This document shows, one piece after another, positions 18,204-27,453 of a DNA stretch of 64,000 nucleotides. How positions within the stretch are numbered: the stretch's first letter is position 1; each line of letters begins with the position of its first letter. Under the pieces are notes generated by a model. It worked only from the letters and a program-made list of their open reading frames with translations. It was not told where the DNA came from and ran no database searches. The position numbers and the translations under genes were made by a program. Source of the stretch: Mucilaginibacter paludis DSM 18603 (GTDB lineage Bacteria; Bacteroidota; Bacteroidia; Sphingobacteriales; Sphingobacteriaceae); the NCBI RefSeq assembly GCF_000166195.2, contig NZ_CM001403.1, forward strand, positions 7,366,877 to 7,430,876, read 5' to 3'.

Positions 18204-18490
18204 AATTTGATGGTTAAATTTATACCTCGTTTGTTTTGATAATAGTAATTTATACCGCGTGGTAGTATTTTATAAAACGATGCAAGTGCTGGCTTAATCA
18301 GAACTTGGCAGAAAGAATCAATTAATCCCACAATATTTATTCCCGTTGGATCAAAGTTTCTAACGATGTAATCAATCACAACTTTAAAAATGGCCATATC
18401 AATACCGCGAATGAAGCTGGATATATTAATATGTTCTTCAATGGGATGATTTGGTGTTGTATAGTTAGTTTTGATTTGCTGTTGCATCAT
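18200..18490 (-). CDS. Unknown small protein, 96 aa
   Basis: Not recognised. There is one moderately hydrophobic helical stretch (ISSFIRGIDMAIFKVVIDYIV, about 24-44) and another at about 55-72 (VGLIDSFCQVLIKPALASF); the C-terminus is basic. Its stop overlaps the next gene's start (ATGA), which supports it being translated. The start ATG at 18490 is chosen because it is the first in the frame; an adjacent ATG one codon later is equally possible. It could be the first part of a gene split by a frameshift with the 154-residue downstream frame. Confidence 0.5.
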   Translation of the reverse strand: MMQQQIKTNYTTPNHPIEEHINISSFIRGIDMAIFKVVIDYIVRNFDPTGINIVGLIDSFCQVLIKPALASFYKILPRGINYYYQNKRGINLTIKL

Positions 18491-18604
18491 TTTTATGTAT
18501 TGATTTCAAATTTGCTATCACTCGCTTTGCTTTATCGGCAACATGCTATTTTCCAAGTTATTCCTGCCTTTACGTACAGCTATCATCGGCTAACCGGTGG
18601 CAGC

Positions 18605-19900
18605 CTACCAGTAAGCAATCCCGGTTAAGCGGGCCAACTCCAGGTTAGCCTGGCATAACTGGAATTGGTAGCGCAACTGTGTTAGTGATACTGTTTGCAC
18701 ATTGGTACTGGCATTGGTTAGTTCCAAGTTGGTACCGGTGCCGTTTTTATAACGGCTTTGTGCTAATTGCTGTGCCTGTTTTGCTTCGGCTACCTGCCGT
18801 TCGGCATTCACGATGCTGTTACGATTGCTTTCAATATCTGCCAACGCTTGTTTGATGTTTTTGAGGTAATCATTATTCAATGTTGCTAAACCGTAGCTGG
18901 TTTCCTTCAATTGGCTTTGCGATAGTCTAACCTGCCTTTTATTCCGTCCGCCTTCATAAATAGGAATGCTCAAGGTAACCCCGGCGCTGTAATTATATTT
19001 AAAACGGTCAATTTGCGGTGTGTAGCCATTGGTGAAGCCTGTACCTGCATTGGCAACCAATGAGGGCTTGCCGCCCTGGCGGCTCACCGCCAAGGCGGCT
19101 TCCGCTTGAGCAATACGGTCCTTTAAAAGCTTGAACTCCACATTATTTGATTGTGCGCTCGACAAGGCATTATTGGCATCAGCCATATCAGGTAGGGTGA
19201 AATCAAAATCAGCGCCACCGCAGTTTTCTACCCCTGTAGTGTATTGCAACAGGTTGATCTGTTTTTTCAAGGAATTTTGCAGGTCGATCTTCGCATTTTG
19301 TGCCTGGTCTACGGTTGATTGAATGGACAATACATCGTACCTCAAGGCATCGCCGTGTTTCAATTTAACCTCTGTATCTTTTTTATTGGCATTCAAAAAA
19401 TTGAGAACACTATCCTGGATAGCAATTGCTTTCTCCAGGTAAATGATCTCGTAATAAATAGAGGCTACCTGGTAGGCCATCTGGTTCTTGTTATAATCTA
19501 CATTATCCCTGGCATATTGCAGCGCAGTTTTTGCCCTGTCAACATCGGTCTTCACTTTGCCAAAGTCCCACAATACATAGCTGGCATTTAAGGTAGTGCT
19601 GTAATTATGGTTGGGCATAATCTGAAAAGCCAGGGGCTGCGCGTTTCCTGTCGGGATGGTAATTTTTGATACCGGGTGAATGTAGCGATAAGAACCGGTG
19701 GCATCCAGAGTGGGGTTTCGGCTGGCCTGGGTCAGGCTCACGCGATCGGCCTCTACCTGTATAGCCTGGTTTAATTCATTGAAGGCCGGGTAGTAGCTGA
19801 ATGATTTATTGATCAATCCCTTCAGTTCCGGATTGGCCTGCTGCGCAAAAACAGTGGTGCAGCTGAGTATAAATATATTGAGCAATGTTAATCGTTTCAT
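18605..19900 (-). CDS. TolC-family outer membrane efflux protein
   Basis: 431 residues from the ATG at 19900, which gives a signal peptide (MKRLTLLNIFILSCTTVFAQ); the frame stays open farther upstream but that would overlap the MFS gene. The two OEP repeats are visible: long amphipathic helices with NTDNV-like ALQYARDNVDYNKNQMAYQVASIYYEI (kept short here) and the second-half block LSIPIYEGGRNKRQVRLSQ, then AEAKQAQQLAQSRYKNGTGTNLE. It forms the outer-membrane channel of a tripartite pump with the MFS and HlyD proteins encoded just upstream, and lies 19 bases after the MFS stop. Confidence 0.93.
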   Translation of the reverse strand: MKRLTLLNIFILSCTTVFAQQANPELKGLINKSFSYYPAFNELNQAIQVEADRVSLTQASRNPTLDATGSYRYIHPVSKITIPTGNAQPLAFQIMPNHNYSTTLNASYVLWDFGKVKTDVDRAKTALQYARDNVDYNKNQMAYQVASIYYEIIYLEKAIAIQDSVLNFLNANKKDTEVKLKHGDALRYDVLSIQSTVDQAQNAKIDLQNSLKKQINLLQYTTGVENCGGADFDFTLPDMADANNALSSAQSNNVEFKLLKDRIAQAEAALAVSRQGGKPSLVANAGTGFTNGYTPQIDRFKYNYSAGVTLSIPIYEGGRNKRQVRLSQSQLKETSYGLATLNNDYLKNIKQALADIESNRNSIVNAERQVAEAKQAQQLAQSRYKNGTGTNLELTNASTNVQTVSLTQLRYQFQLCQANLELARLTGIAYW

Positions 19901-19919
19901 GTTTGTGAATTTTTTAATA

Positions 19920-21497
19920 TTAGTGTGCCGCAGCAGCGATCTTTGCCCTTGTCTCAGCATCGGTTTTCTCAGACTTGAGAAGGAACATAAAGGGAATAGT
20001 GGCAATAAAAAAAATACTGATCAGGATGAACCCATCCAGGTAGGCGCTCATCTGGGCCTGGCTGGTTATGGTATGGTCCAATGAAAAATATGCCCCGGAT
20101 GTTTTAGCAGTCATCGGGTTAAGTCCGCGGGCTGTCAATCCATTAGCCAGCCCGTGCAAGCGTTCATTCAGTAAAGGGTTGTTAGCCTGTAAATTGGATA
20201 CCAGGTCAGAACGGTGAACCGCAAACCGCCGGGTGGTATAGGTGTTTAATATAGCTATACCGAAAGCTCCGCCCAATTGCCTGAACATATTGTTAAGGGA
20301 TATGCCGTAAGCCATATCCTGCGGTTTAAGACCGACGACCGCCTGGCTCAGCAACGGTACCGTTAAAAATGCCGTACCCAGCCCGCGGCAAATCTGCGTA
20401 GAGGTAAACCACCATTTATCGGCATCTGCGGTGGCTTGTGCGGATGTATAACCGTGCAGGATAAAAAGAATAAACCCAAGAATGACGTAAAGCAATGGCG
20501 GAACACCTTTACTAAGGGAGATACCAATGATGGGCATCACCACAATAGTAACCAGTGCCCCAGGGATTAAAGATATGCCTGATTCTGTAGGCGTATAACC
20601 CATAACCCGCTGCACCATGAGGGGGAAGATATAAACTGATCCGAATAGCCCGAACCCGCAAGCGAAGGTGAGTGCGTTACTGCCAATCAGGTTCATGCTT
20701 TTCATCACCTTCAGATTGATCATCGGTTTTTTAGTGGTCACTTCCCACCAGATAAATAACGCTAAACCCACTATAGCAATGGCTGCCATGATCCTGATCC
20801 ATTCATCTTCAAACCAGTCGTCAGCCTGGCCTTTCTCCAGTACATATTGCAGGGCGCCTATACCGGCCGTTAACGATAAGATACCCGTATAGTCTATCGG
20901 AATACTTTTTCTATCAATGTTATATTCATCCGGTTTCCTATCAATGTATCGCCAGGTTAAAAATGCAGCCAGGATACCCACGGGGATATTGATATCGAAA
21001 ATTAGCGACCAGTGGTAATTATCTACAATGTAGCCACCCAGGATTGGCCCGATAGTGGGCCCGATAACAATACCCATCCCGAAAATACCTGAAGCAATGC
21101 CTTTTTCTTCCGGCTCGAATGCGTCAAACAGGATACCCTGTGAAACCGACAGCAGCGCGCCGCCGCCTATTCCCTGTATAAAACGCCATAGCACCAGCAT
21201 CCATAATGAACTGGATGAACCGCACATATAGGAGGCGATGGTGAAAATGATGATAGAGGTGAGGTAGTAGTTTTTGCGCCCAAAGTAACGGCTTAAAAAG
21301 CCCGTCATCGGTATCACAATAACGTTAGCTATGGCATAAGCTGTTACAACCCAGGACGTGTCTTCCAGCGTTGCGCCCAAATTACCGCTGATATTATTGA
21401 GCGCCACGTTGATGATCGACGTATCGATCAGTTCCATGATGGCGGCGGCAATGGTGGTAATTACAATAATTACCTTTGTTAATTTATTGACAGCCAT
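19920..21497 (-). CDS. DHA2-family MFS drug efflux transporter (EmrB/QacA type)
   Basis: 525 residues with about fourteen membrane segments. The N-terminal IMELIDTSIINVALNNISG and the motif WVVTAYAIANVIVIPMTGFLSRYFGRK are the usual signature of the DHA2 subfamily, and the motif-C-like IGPTIGPILGGY follows. It is a proton-driven exporter that works with a membrane-fusion protein and TolC. It is the middle gene of a minus-strand operon; the HlyD gene is 37 bases upstream and TolC 19 bases downstream. Substrates are probably hydrophobic drugs or fatty acids, but this is family knowledge only. Confidence 0.93.
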   Translation of the reverse strand: MAVNKLTKVIIVITTIAAAIMELIDTSIINVALNNISGNLGATLEDTSWVVTAYAIANVIVIPMTGFLSRYFGRKNYYLTSIIIFTIASYMCGSSSSLWMLVLWRFIQGIGGGALLSVSQGILFDAFEPEEKGIASGIFGMGIVIGPTIGPILGGYIVDNYHWSLIFDINIPVGILAAFLTWRYIDRKPDEYNIDRKSIPIDYTGILSLTAGIGALQYVLEKGQADDWFEDEWIRIMAAIAIVGLALFIWWEVTTKKPMINLKVMKSMNLIGSNALTFACGFGLFGSVYIFPLMVQRVMGYTPTESGISLIPGALVTIVVMPIIGISLSKGVPPLLYVILGFILFILHGYTSAQATADADKWWFTSTQICRGLGTAFLTVPLLSQAVVGLKPQDMAYGISLNNMFRQLGGAFGIAILNTYTTRRFAVHRSDLVSNLQANNPLLNERLHGLANGLTARGLNPMTAKTSGAYFSLDHTITSQAQMSAYLDGFILISIFFIATIPFMFLLKSEKTDAETRAKIAAAAH

Positions 21498-21534
21498 TGG
21501 TTTTGATTTTATGGTTAGAATAATGGCCCAAGGT

Positions 21535-22593
21535 TTATTTAACCTTTACATCAACGGTAACGCTCAGCCCGGCCTTTAAAAATTCGCGCAGGCCGGCCGG
21601 ATCGTCCAGTTCAATTTTTACGGGTACCCTTTGGGTCACTTTAACAAAATTTCCGCTTGAGTTATCCGGTGGCAGCAAGGAGAATTTGGCACCTGTAGCA
21701 TCGCTGAACTCGGCTATTTTTCCGGTAATTTCTTTATCAGGGTAGCCGTCAACTTCAATTTTTACGGCCTGGCCCACCCGCATGTGCTCAATCTGGGTTT
21801 CCTTAAAATTCGCTACGATCCAGAAATGCTCGTTGTTGATCACGCTAAAAAGCTGTTGGCCGGCTTGTACAAACTGCCCCTGCTGTAAGTTGGTTTTGCC
21901 GATTTTTCCAGTTGATGGCGCCAGTATTTGCGTATACGATAAGTTTAATTTCGCATTTTCCAGCTGCGCTTCCCGCACAGCTACATTAGCTTTAGCCCGC
22001 TGTATCTGAGCGTTTGCTGTTCCGGTTTGGGTACTCACCTGTGTTACGCGCGATTTGCTGGATACCACTTGCTTAATGGCACTTTGGTAAGCCGACTGGC
22101 TGTTATCCAGCTGATGTTGGGTAATAGAGCCGTCATTAAATAAAGCCTGATCGCGGTTTAAATCTCTTTTAGCCTTGGCCAAAGCCACTTCTTCAACGCT
22201 AACTCCGGCATCGGCCACACCTTTGTCCGATGAAATATTATTGATCTGCGCTTCGGCACTGGCCAGGTCGGCCTTTGCAGCTTCCAGATCGGCTGCGGTT
22301 TGCTGTACGGCAATTTTATATTCGCTGTCGTCTATCGTTAAAAGCAATTCGCCTTTTTTTACCATCTGGTAGTCTTTCAAAGCAAAATCTTTGATATAGC
22401 CAGATGCGCGGCTGAGCACGGGGATGGCATTGCTTTCTACCTGTGCATTATCGGTAGTTTCATAATTAAAAGCGTGGTAAACCTTTTTACCGCCAAAGTA
22501 TGCTATAGCGATAGCAACTACTCCGATGAGGATAAATTTTAGCGGGCTGGTATTTTTTTGCGCCGCCGGAGCTGTTATTTCTTCCGTTTCCAT
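21535..22593 (-). CDS. HlyD/EmrA-type membrane fusion protein
   Basis: 352 residues. One N-terminal membrane helix (about 19-40; FILIGVVAIAIAYFGGKKVY) anchors it in the inner membrane. The biotinyl-lipoyl halves are YIKDFALKDYQMVKKGELLLTID (cut short here) and APSTGKIGKTNLQQGQFVQAG, separated by a coiled-coil hairpin (about 85-200). It bridges the DHA2 transporter and TolC. It is the first gene of the efflux operon and is divergent from a MarR gene across a 140-base region with an inverted repeat that likely binds that MarR. Confidence 0.93.
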   Translation of the reverse strand: METEEITAPAAQKNTSPLKFILIGVVAIAIAYFGGKKVYHAFNYETTDNAQVESNAIPVLSRASGYIKDFALKDYQMVKKGELLLTIDDSEYKIAVQQTAADLEAAKADLASAEAQINNISSDKGVADAGVSVEEVALAKAKRDLNRDQALFNDGSITQHQLDNSQSAYQSAIKQVVSSKSRVTQVSTQTGTANAQIQRAKANVAVREAQLENAKLNLSYTQILAPSTGKIGKTNLQQGQFVQAGQQLFSVINNEHFWIVANFKETQIEHMRVGQAVKIEVDGYPDKEITGKIAEFSDATGAKFSLLPPDNSSGNFVKVTQRVPVKIELDDPAGLREFLKAGLSVTVDVKVK

Positions 22594-22616
22594 TGTGTTG
22601 AATAATTAGAATACAA

Positions 22617-22657
22617 TAGTACACATTGTTTACTATGTTAGTCAATGGTGTGTACTA
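22617..22657. promoter_or_regulatory. Candidate MarR operator (inverted repeat)
   Basis: The arms are TAGTACACATTG (22617-22628) and CAATGGTGTGTACTA (22643-22657), complementary except for extra bases in the right arm, separated by 14 bases. It sits between the divergent efflux operon and MarR gene, so one bound dimer pair could control both. Confidence 0.6.
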
Positions 22658-22663
22658 TATTTG
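22656..22663 (+). promoter_or_regulatory. Putative -7 element of the MarR gene
   Basis: TATATTTG matches TAnnTTTG. Its first two bases are the end of the inverted repeat, so repressor binding would overlap the promoter. The leader to the start codon is about 70 bases. Confidence 0.45.
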
Positions 22664-22733
22664 AGCGTTTTTTATTCACTTGTTGCAATTTGATGACGAA
22701 TTATAATTCAGTTAAATAAATTAATTTTGAGCT

Positions 22734-23189
22734 ATGGAATATCAAGGCGAAAAGCAGGAAGCTGATTTGGAGAGAAGCTTGTTCAGGGTTGTGTATGTAC
22801 TTAAGCGTGCGCTGGATGACTGGGGGGAAGAGCATATCAAGACTTTAAACAATCCTCATTTGCAGGCCACATTTATGCCTTTCTTTATGAATATCGGTTT
22901 GCGCGGTGCCTCTAACAGTGACCTGGCCGCTATGTTCAGGATATCCAAGCAAGGCGCAAGCCGCATTGTTAAAGGGCTGGAAGCATCCGGGCTTGTAAGG
23001 GCTGAAAAAAGTGACAAGGACGGCAGGTCGTTCATGCTTTATCTTACCGAAGACGGGCAACGGTTTTACAAGAAACAATTGGATATTATAAACGACCTTA
23101 AGAAGGATTACATCAGGTTAATGGGGTCGAAAAACTACGAGAACACCATCGATCAGCTACTGAAAATGATTGAATATCATAACGGATAA
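22734..23189 (+). CDS. MarR-family transcriptional regulator
   Basis: 151 residues. The winged helix is visible: SNSDLAAMFRISKQGASRIVKGLEASGLV, then the wing RAEKSDKDGRSFMLYLTEDGQ, typical of MarR proteins. It has an N-terminal and a C-terminal helix for dimerisation. It lies divergent from the EmrA-EmrB-TolC operon with an inverted repeat in between, and is probably the ligand-responsive repressor of that operon and of itself. Confidence 0.92.
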   Translation: MEYQGEKQEADLERSLFRVVYVLKRALDDWGEEHIKTLNNPHLQATFMPFFMNIGLRGASNSDLAAMFRISKQGASRIVKGLEASGLVRAEKSDKDGRSFMLYLTEDGQRFYKKQLDIINDLKKDYIRLMGSKNYENTIDQLLKMIEYHNG

Positions 23190-23337
23190 TATTTATGTCT
23201 GTTTTTGAACGGCTCAATGGCCTCAAGGAAGCCTTTAAGCAATCAATAAAGGCTGGTTACCTATGCCGAAAAAGTGTTAATCTTAATTATGAATGAGGTG
23301 ACAGGAGAATCTGAAGGCTGTATGTCCCCGATATTCT

Positions 23338-23538
23338 TCACGAGTTCTTAAGCGAATCTATGTAAATTAAATAGTCATCAATGCCTCGCTCCTTAAGTAT
23401 CTGTTTGTAGGCAACTGCAATATCATTACTCCTACTGAAATTAAGCAGCCGTGAGGCAGTACGTTCTGATGATAGATGCTGAAATCGTTCTTTTGCCTTT
23501 TCTATCCTTTCGAAGCTTTGTTGAGATTTATTTCCCAT
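23338..23538 (-). CDS. Small unknown protein, 66 aa
   Basis: Not recognised. It is charged and probably helical (FERIEKAKERFQHLS), with no signal peptide or membrane segment. It lies alone between the MarR gene and the next unknown gene, both on the minus strand side, with about 200 bases to the latter. The frame has natural amino-acid composition but no further support, so it could be spurious. Confidence 0.4.
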   Translation of the reverse strand: MGNKSQQSFERIEKAKERFQHLSSERTASRLLNFSRSNDIAVAYKQILKERGIDDYLIYIDSLKNS

Positions 23539-23736
23539 ATCGATTTTTTAGTCACTCTTTTTCCATTCTTTGACTTTGTAGTTAGTAACTATAGAGTCTT
23601 TATTTAAAGTGCCACCCTATCTGGATTTACCTTTCTAATTAGGTTATATAATTGATGCTTGTTCAATATCACCAGCTTCGTCAAATTCGTTCGCCTGCTC
23701 TAATAGTTTCAAATGCGTCGTTACTATTCATAGCGT

Positions 23737-24291
23737 TCAATATTTTTCTAAGAATTCTTCTATAACATCCTCGCTATCCATGTTTTGTATAGCATTGCCA
23801 AGCTTTATTTGCTTCTTTGCTATTGCAATAGCAGCTAACGCGGCCGAAGCGGTACTTAAATCCCAATCGTTATTGATTATGCTTACCGCAAGCGAGGCCA
23901 GTTCGTTTAAAGCCATAGAATAAGCCGGATAAAATAGTGGGGGGATTACAGGATTGTTTTTATGGCGTTGTATCTCTATAAGCGATACCAGCCCCAATAC
24001 GTTATAATCAATGATCTGATTTGATTTTGCAGCAGAAACCATATGAGGAACTGCATAATATGAAGCTAATCCAACATCACCTTGATGGTGTAGCTCATCC
24101 CATAATTCCTGATAGATTGTGCTTACCTCTTCAGCTGTATTGGCATTTTTCAACCGACTTAGTGCCTCTGAAGCGTCGTACAAAGCACCTCTATAACCAC
24201 CTTCCAGTTCTGCCCAACGTGAATCATCTAACGCTAAATAAGGTTCATTTATCGGTTTTTTAGGAAATAGACTACCTAAATTAAAAGTCAT
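23737..24291 (-). CDS. Unknown protein, 184 aa
   Basis: I do not recognise a family. It is predicted all-helical and soluble, with acidic start (LALDDSRWAELEGGYRGALYDASEAL), a WDELHHQGDVGLASYYAVPH block, and an alanine-rich C-terminal part (ASAALAAIAIAKK). Stand-alone helical proteins of this style with DELHHQG/YYAVPH wording occur as immunity-like or SMI1-unrelated hypothetical genes in Bacteroidota, but I cannot tie it to a toxin here. No signal peptide. Its neighbour on the same side is the 66-residue unknown. Confidence 0.6.
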   Translation of the reverse strand: MTFNLGSLFPKKPINEPYLALDDSRWAELEGGYRGALYDASEALSRLKNANTAEEVSTIYQELWDELHHQGDVGLASYYAVPHMVSAAKSNQIIDYNVLGLVSLIEIQRHKNNPVIPPLFYPAYSMALNELASLAVSIINNDWDLSTASAALAAIAIAKKQIKLGNAIQNMDSEDVIEEFLEKY

Positions 24292-24627
24292 GCGATGTGG
24301 ATATATATTGATGTATAAAGATAATAATGCAGTATGAGAAATTTATATATTGCAACTTTTCTTGGTTAGATGTTACCCTTTTGTTAAAGATATTGATTTA
24401 GTCGGTTCTTATCCTGCTTTAGTAAACTCAGGTGGTGGTTATGTATGGGATGAACAAATTTGTATAGCTATTTGCCCACGTGTTAAACCTTTATAAAATT
24501 GTATCGTAATGATACGGTCAGTGTTCGATAACGAACACCATCTAAATATCTTGTAACTTATGTTGTTAGCAATTAGTAAGTTATAACTTGGCATTTTATT
24601 TATGTATACCATACAAAAGCCGATGCT
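24292..24627. other. Intergenic region before the FtsX permease
   Basis: 336 AT-rich bases between a minus-strand unknown gene and the plus-strand permease. No gene, strong hairpin or clear promoter word was found. Confidence 0.4.
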
Positions 24628-27036
24628 ATGCTGAAAAATTACATTAAAATTGCCTGGCGAAATATCTGGAAACAAAAGGTATTTTCCATTATCAATATTT
24701 TAGGCCTTTCGGTGGGTATAGCTTTTACTTTACTCATTGGTGCGTATGTATGGGGCGAGTTACAAGTAAATCATCAGCTTAAAAACGCAGATAACCAATA
24801 CATCATCCAAAGTAAATGGAAAGACCCTAATATGGGATTTGAATTAGCTTCGATAGCAGAATTACCCAAAGCATTGAAGGAAGAATACCCTGGCCTTGTG
24901 GTAAATTATTATCATTTCGACGGGATGACAACTAACGTATCAAAAGGAGAAAAATATTTTCGTGAAGGTATCCAACTGGGCGACAGTACCCTGCTAAAGA
25001 TGTACGGCTTTCAGTTGTTGCATGGAGATGTAAATACTGCACTAAATGATCCATTTTCGGTAGTAGTCACGCAACAAATCGCCCTAAAATATTTCGGTAA
25101 AAATGATGTAGTTGGACAAGTGTTGACTATTGAGAACTTTTCGGGAGATAAACATGATTTCACCATTTCAGGTGTGCTTGATCATCTTCCTAAAAATTCG
25201 GTTACTTCTTTAAATGCATCTAATATTTCTAATTTCTTTTTTAACGCAGAGGCGGCAAAATATTTCAAACGCAACATTGACGGCTGGGCCAATCCTTATA
25301 TAGTTGACTATGTAGAGCTAAAAAAAGGCGCCGACCCAAAAGAAGTTGAAAGTGCCATGAAGACATTGCTCAGAAAAAATTCATCCGAACAGATCAGTAA
25401 AAACCTTACTCCTTATTTGGTGGCGTTAAAGGATTATAATATGGTAGCAGAAGGCGGCATTGTAAAAAAAATGACCTCTACGCTGTCTTGCATCGCACTG
25501 TTTATTTTGCTGATGGCCATAGTTAATTATGTAAATATTTGCATTGGCCGTGCTTCTGGTAGAATGAAAGAAATGGGCGTTAGAAAAGTAATGGGCGGCT
25601 TACGCAAACAACTGATATGGCAGCTCTTAGCCGAATCGACTTTGTTGGTAATGATTGCAACAATTTTGGCTCTCGTTATTTACTTAGTGGCAAGGCCGTA
25701 TGTTAGTGATGTGCTTGGGAAAGATATCACGAGCTTATTTGCTCTACCGGCATATTTTATACCGATCCTGTTTTTATTTGCCCTGATTATAGGTACGTTG
25801 GCAGGTATTTACCCTGCATTGGTTTTAACTGCTTTAAAATCAGTTGACTCATTGAAAGGTAAATTGCCTTCAGTTAAAGAGAGCGTTCTTTTTCGTAAAT
25901 CGTTGGTCGCGTTTCAGTTTGCAATAGCCTCAATCGTGTTAATTGGCGCTTATATCATATCGCAACAAGTAAGCTTATTTTTTAGCAATAACCTTGGATA
26001 TAATAAAGACTATGTAATTTATACGCAGTTACCAAGGGATTGGTCGCCTAATGGTGTTAAAAAAATGGAAAGCATACGTTATCAGTTGGCACAAATGTCG
26101 CAAGTTAAAAGTATAGCGCTTTCTTTTGAAATACCGGACGGTGCTAATGGAGGTAATTACCCAATTTACAGGCAGGGAGCAAATCCGGCACAAACCGTAG
26201 TAACACAAGGTTTGATTACTGATAATCAATATGCATCTACCTATAATATACCGCTAAAAGCCGGTCAGTTTTTTAAGCCTGTTTTTGATGTTGCAGATAC
26301 CACCCAAGTGGTTATTAATGAAACCCAATCAAAAGCGTTAGGGTTTAAAAATGCAGATGAAGCTATTGGTCAAAAAATAATGTCGCCGGGCAGCCCGGTA
26401 GCCTTTACCATTTGCGGTGTTACCGCTGATTTTCATTTCGGATCAATGCAACAACATATAAAACCTGTTACATTTACAAATGTAAATTATGCCCTTGCTT
26501 ATCGTTATTTCTCAATTAAGCTCAAACCAGGCGATATACAACAATCCCTATCAGTATTAAGCCAAAAGTGGTCTGAGTTAATGCCGGGCGCACCATTCGA
26601 ATATCATTTTATGGATGACGCTTTGAAAAAATTATACGCTACCGAATTACAATTAAAAAAAGCCGCCTATATCGCAACTATTTTAGCTGTGATCATTGTA
26701 TTGCTCGGCGTATTGGGCCTCATATCTTTGAGTATACAGAAGCGCACAAAAGAAATTGGCATTCGTAAAGTCTTGGGCTCGTCCGCTATCAGAATTACTT
26801 TGCTTTTTTTAGATGATTTTTTAGGCGTAGTTTTAATTGCAGCAGCTGTAGCCTGTCCGCTGGCTTATTTAATAATGCAAAAATGGTTGAGTGATTATGC
26901 CTATAAAATAAACATATCGCTTTTGCCTTTTATCTTTTCAATCGCATTATTGACGGGTGTAACAGCATTTTTAATAATTTTACAAACCATAAAAGCCTCC
27001 TTCGCAAACCCAATTAAAAGTCTGAGAACAGAATAA
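24628..27036 (+). CDS. ABC transporter permease, MacB_PCD/FtsX double-domain
   Basis: 802 residues. The start NYIKIAWRNIWKQKVFSIIN is the standard N-terminus of Bacteroidota FtsX-family permeases. It has an N-terminal membrane helix, a periplasmic MacB core (about 50-240), an FtsX transmembrane block (about 285-420; GRMKEMGVRKVMGG), a second helix-periplasmic-FtsX half (about 430-800; KRTKEIGIRKVLGS) and the ending ASFANPIKSLRTE. It probably exports antimicrobial peptides or lipoproteins with an ATPase encoded elsewhere; none is adjacent. It stands alone and no regulator is next to it. Confidence 0.93.
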   Translation: MLKNYIKIAWRNIWKQKVFSIINILGLSVGIAFTLLIGAYVWGELQVNHQLKNADNQYIIQSKWKDPNMGFELASIAELPKALKEEYPGLVVNYYHFDGMTTNVSKGEKYFREGIQLGDSTLLKMYGFQLLHGDVNTALNDPFSVVVTQQIALKYFGKNDVVGQVLTIENFSGDKHDFTISGVLDHLPKNSVTSLNASNISNFFFNAEAAKYFKRNIDGWANPYIVDYVELKKGADPKEVESAMKTLLRKNSSEQISKNLTPYLVALKDYNMVAEGGIVKKMTSTLSCIALFILLMAIVNYVNICIGRASGRMKEMGVRKVMGGLRKQLIWQLLAESTLLVMIATILALVIYLVARPYVSDVLGKDITSLFALPAYFIPILFLFALIIGTLAGIYPALVLTALKSVDSLKGKLPSVKESVLFRKSLVAFQFAIASIVLIGAYIISQQVSLFFSNNLGYNKDYVIYTQLPRDWSPNGVKKMESIRYQLAQMSQVKSIALSFEIPDGANGGNYPIYRQGANPAQTVVTQGLITDNQYASTYNIPLKAGQFFKPVFDVADTTQVVINETQSKALGFKNADEAIGQKIMSPGSPVAFTICGVTADFHFGSMQQHIKPVTFTNVNYALAYRYFSIKLKPGDIQQSLSVLSQKWSELMPGAPFEYHFMDDALKKLYATELQLKKAAYIATILAVIIVLLGVLGLISLSIQKRTKEIGIRKVLGSSAIRITLLFLDDFLGVVLIAAAVACPLAYLIMQKWLSDYAYKINISLLPFIFSIALLTGVTAFLIILQTIKASFANPIKSLRTE

Positions 27037-27453
27037 TTCATCTTTATAAATTGAAATTGTGGTTGATGATATTTAGCTTTAAAACACTTGGCTATTGCCC
27101 ATATATTAGCTGTCAACATACCGCGGTATTACAAATACATCTCCAAAACGTAGTAAAATTCATAAACATAATGCCTGCGTTTTGGAGTTTCTATTATGGC
27201 TCATCGGTTAAATATAAAATCCCTGGCATAGGCAATGCAAAGAAGATGCAGGTGGCTGATCCGGATGGGAAACCCCCTATTTATCGACCATGTATGAAAA
27301 ATGAAGGCAATCGCGTCAGAGGCGCTATAAACACCGGTGTCAATATTGCTATTCGGTATTTTGTTGGTGTTAACATGCATAACTTGTTCAAATGTGACAA
27401 GCCTTTTATCTTTACCTTTGATTAATTGTTGAGATTCAAAATACTGCTTTATC
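27037..27453. other. Intergenic region before the beta-lactamase
   Basis: 417 bases. Open frames exist on both strands, but neither shows a recognisable motif; the minus-strand one would share its start codon bases with the beta-lactamase start. No hairpin or promoter word was assigned. Confidence 0.35.

Noticed and set aside
27051..27425. Plus-strand open frame of 124 codons between the permease and beta-lactamase
   Set aside because: It has no motif, signal or context; composition alone is not enough.
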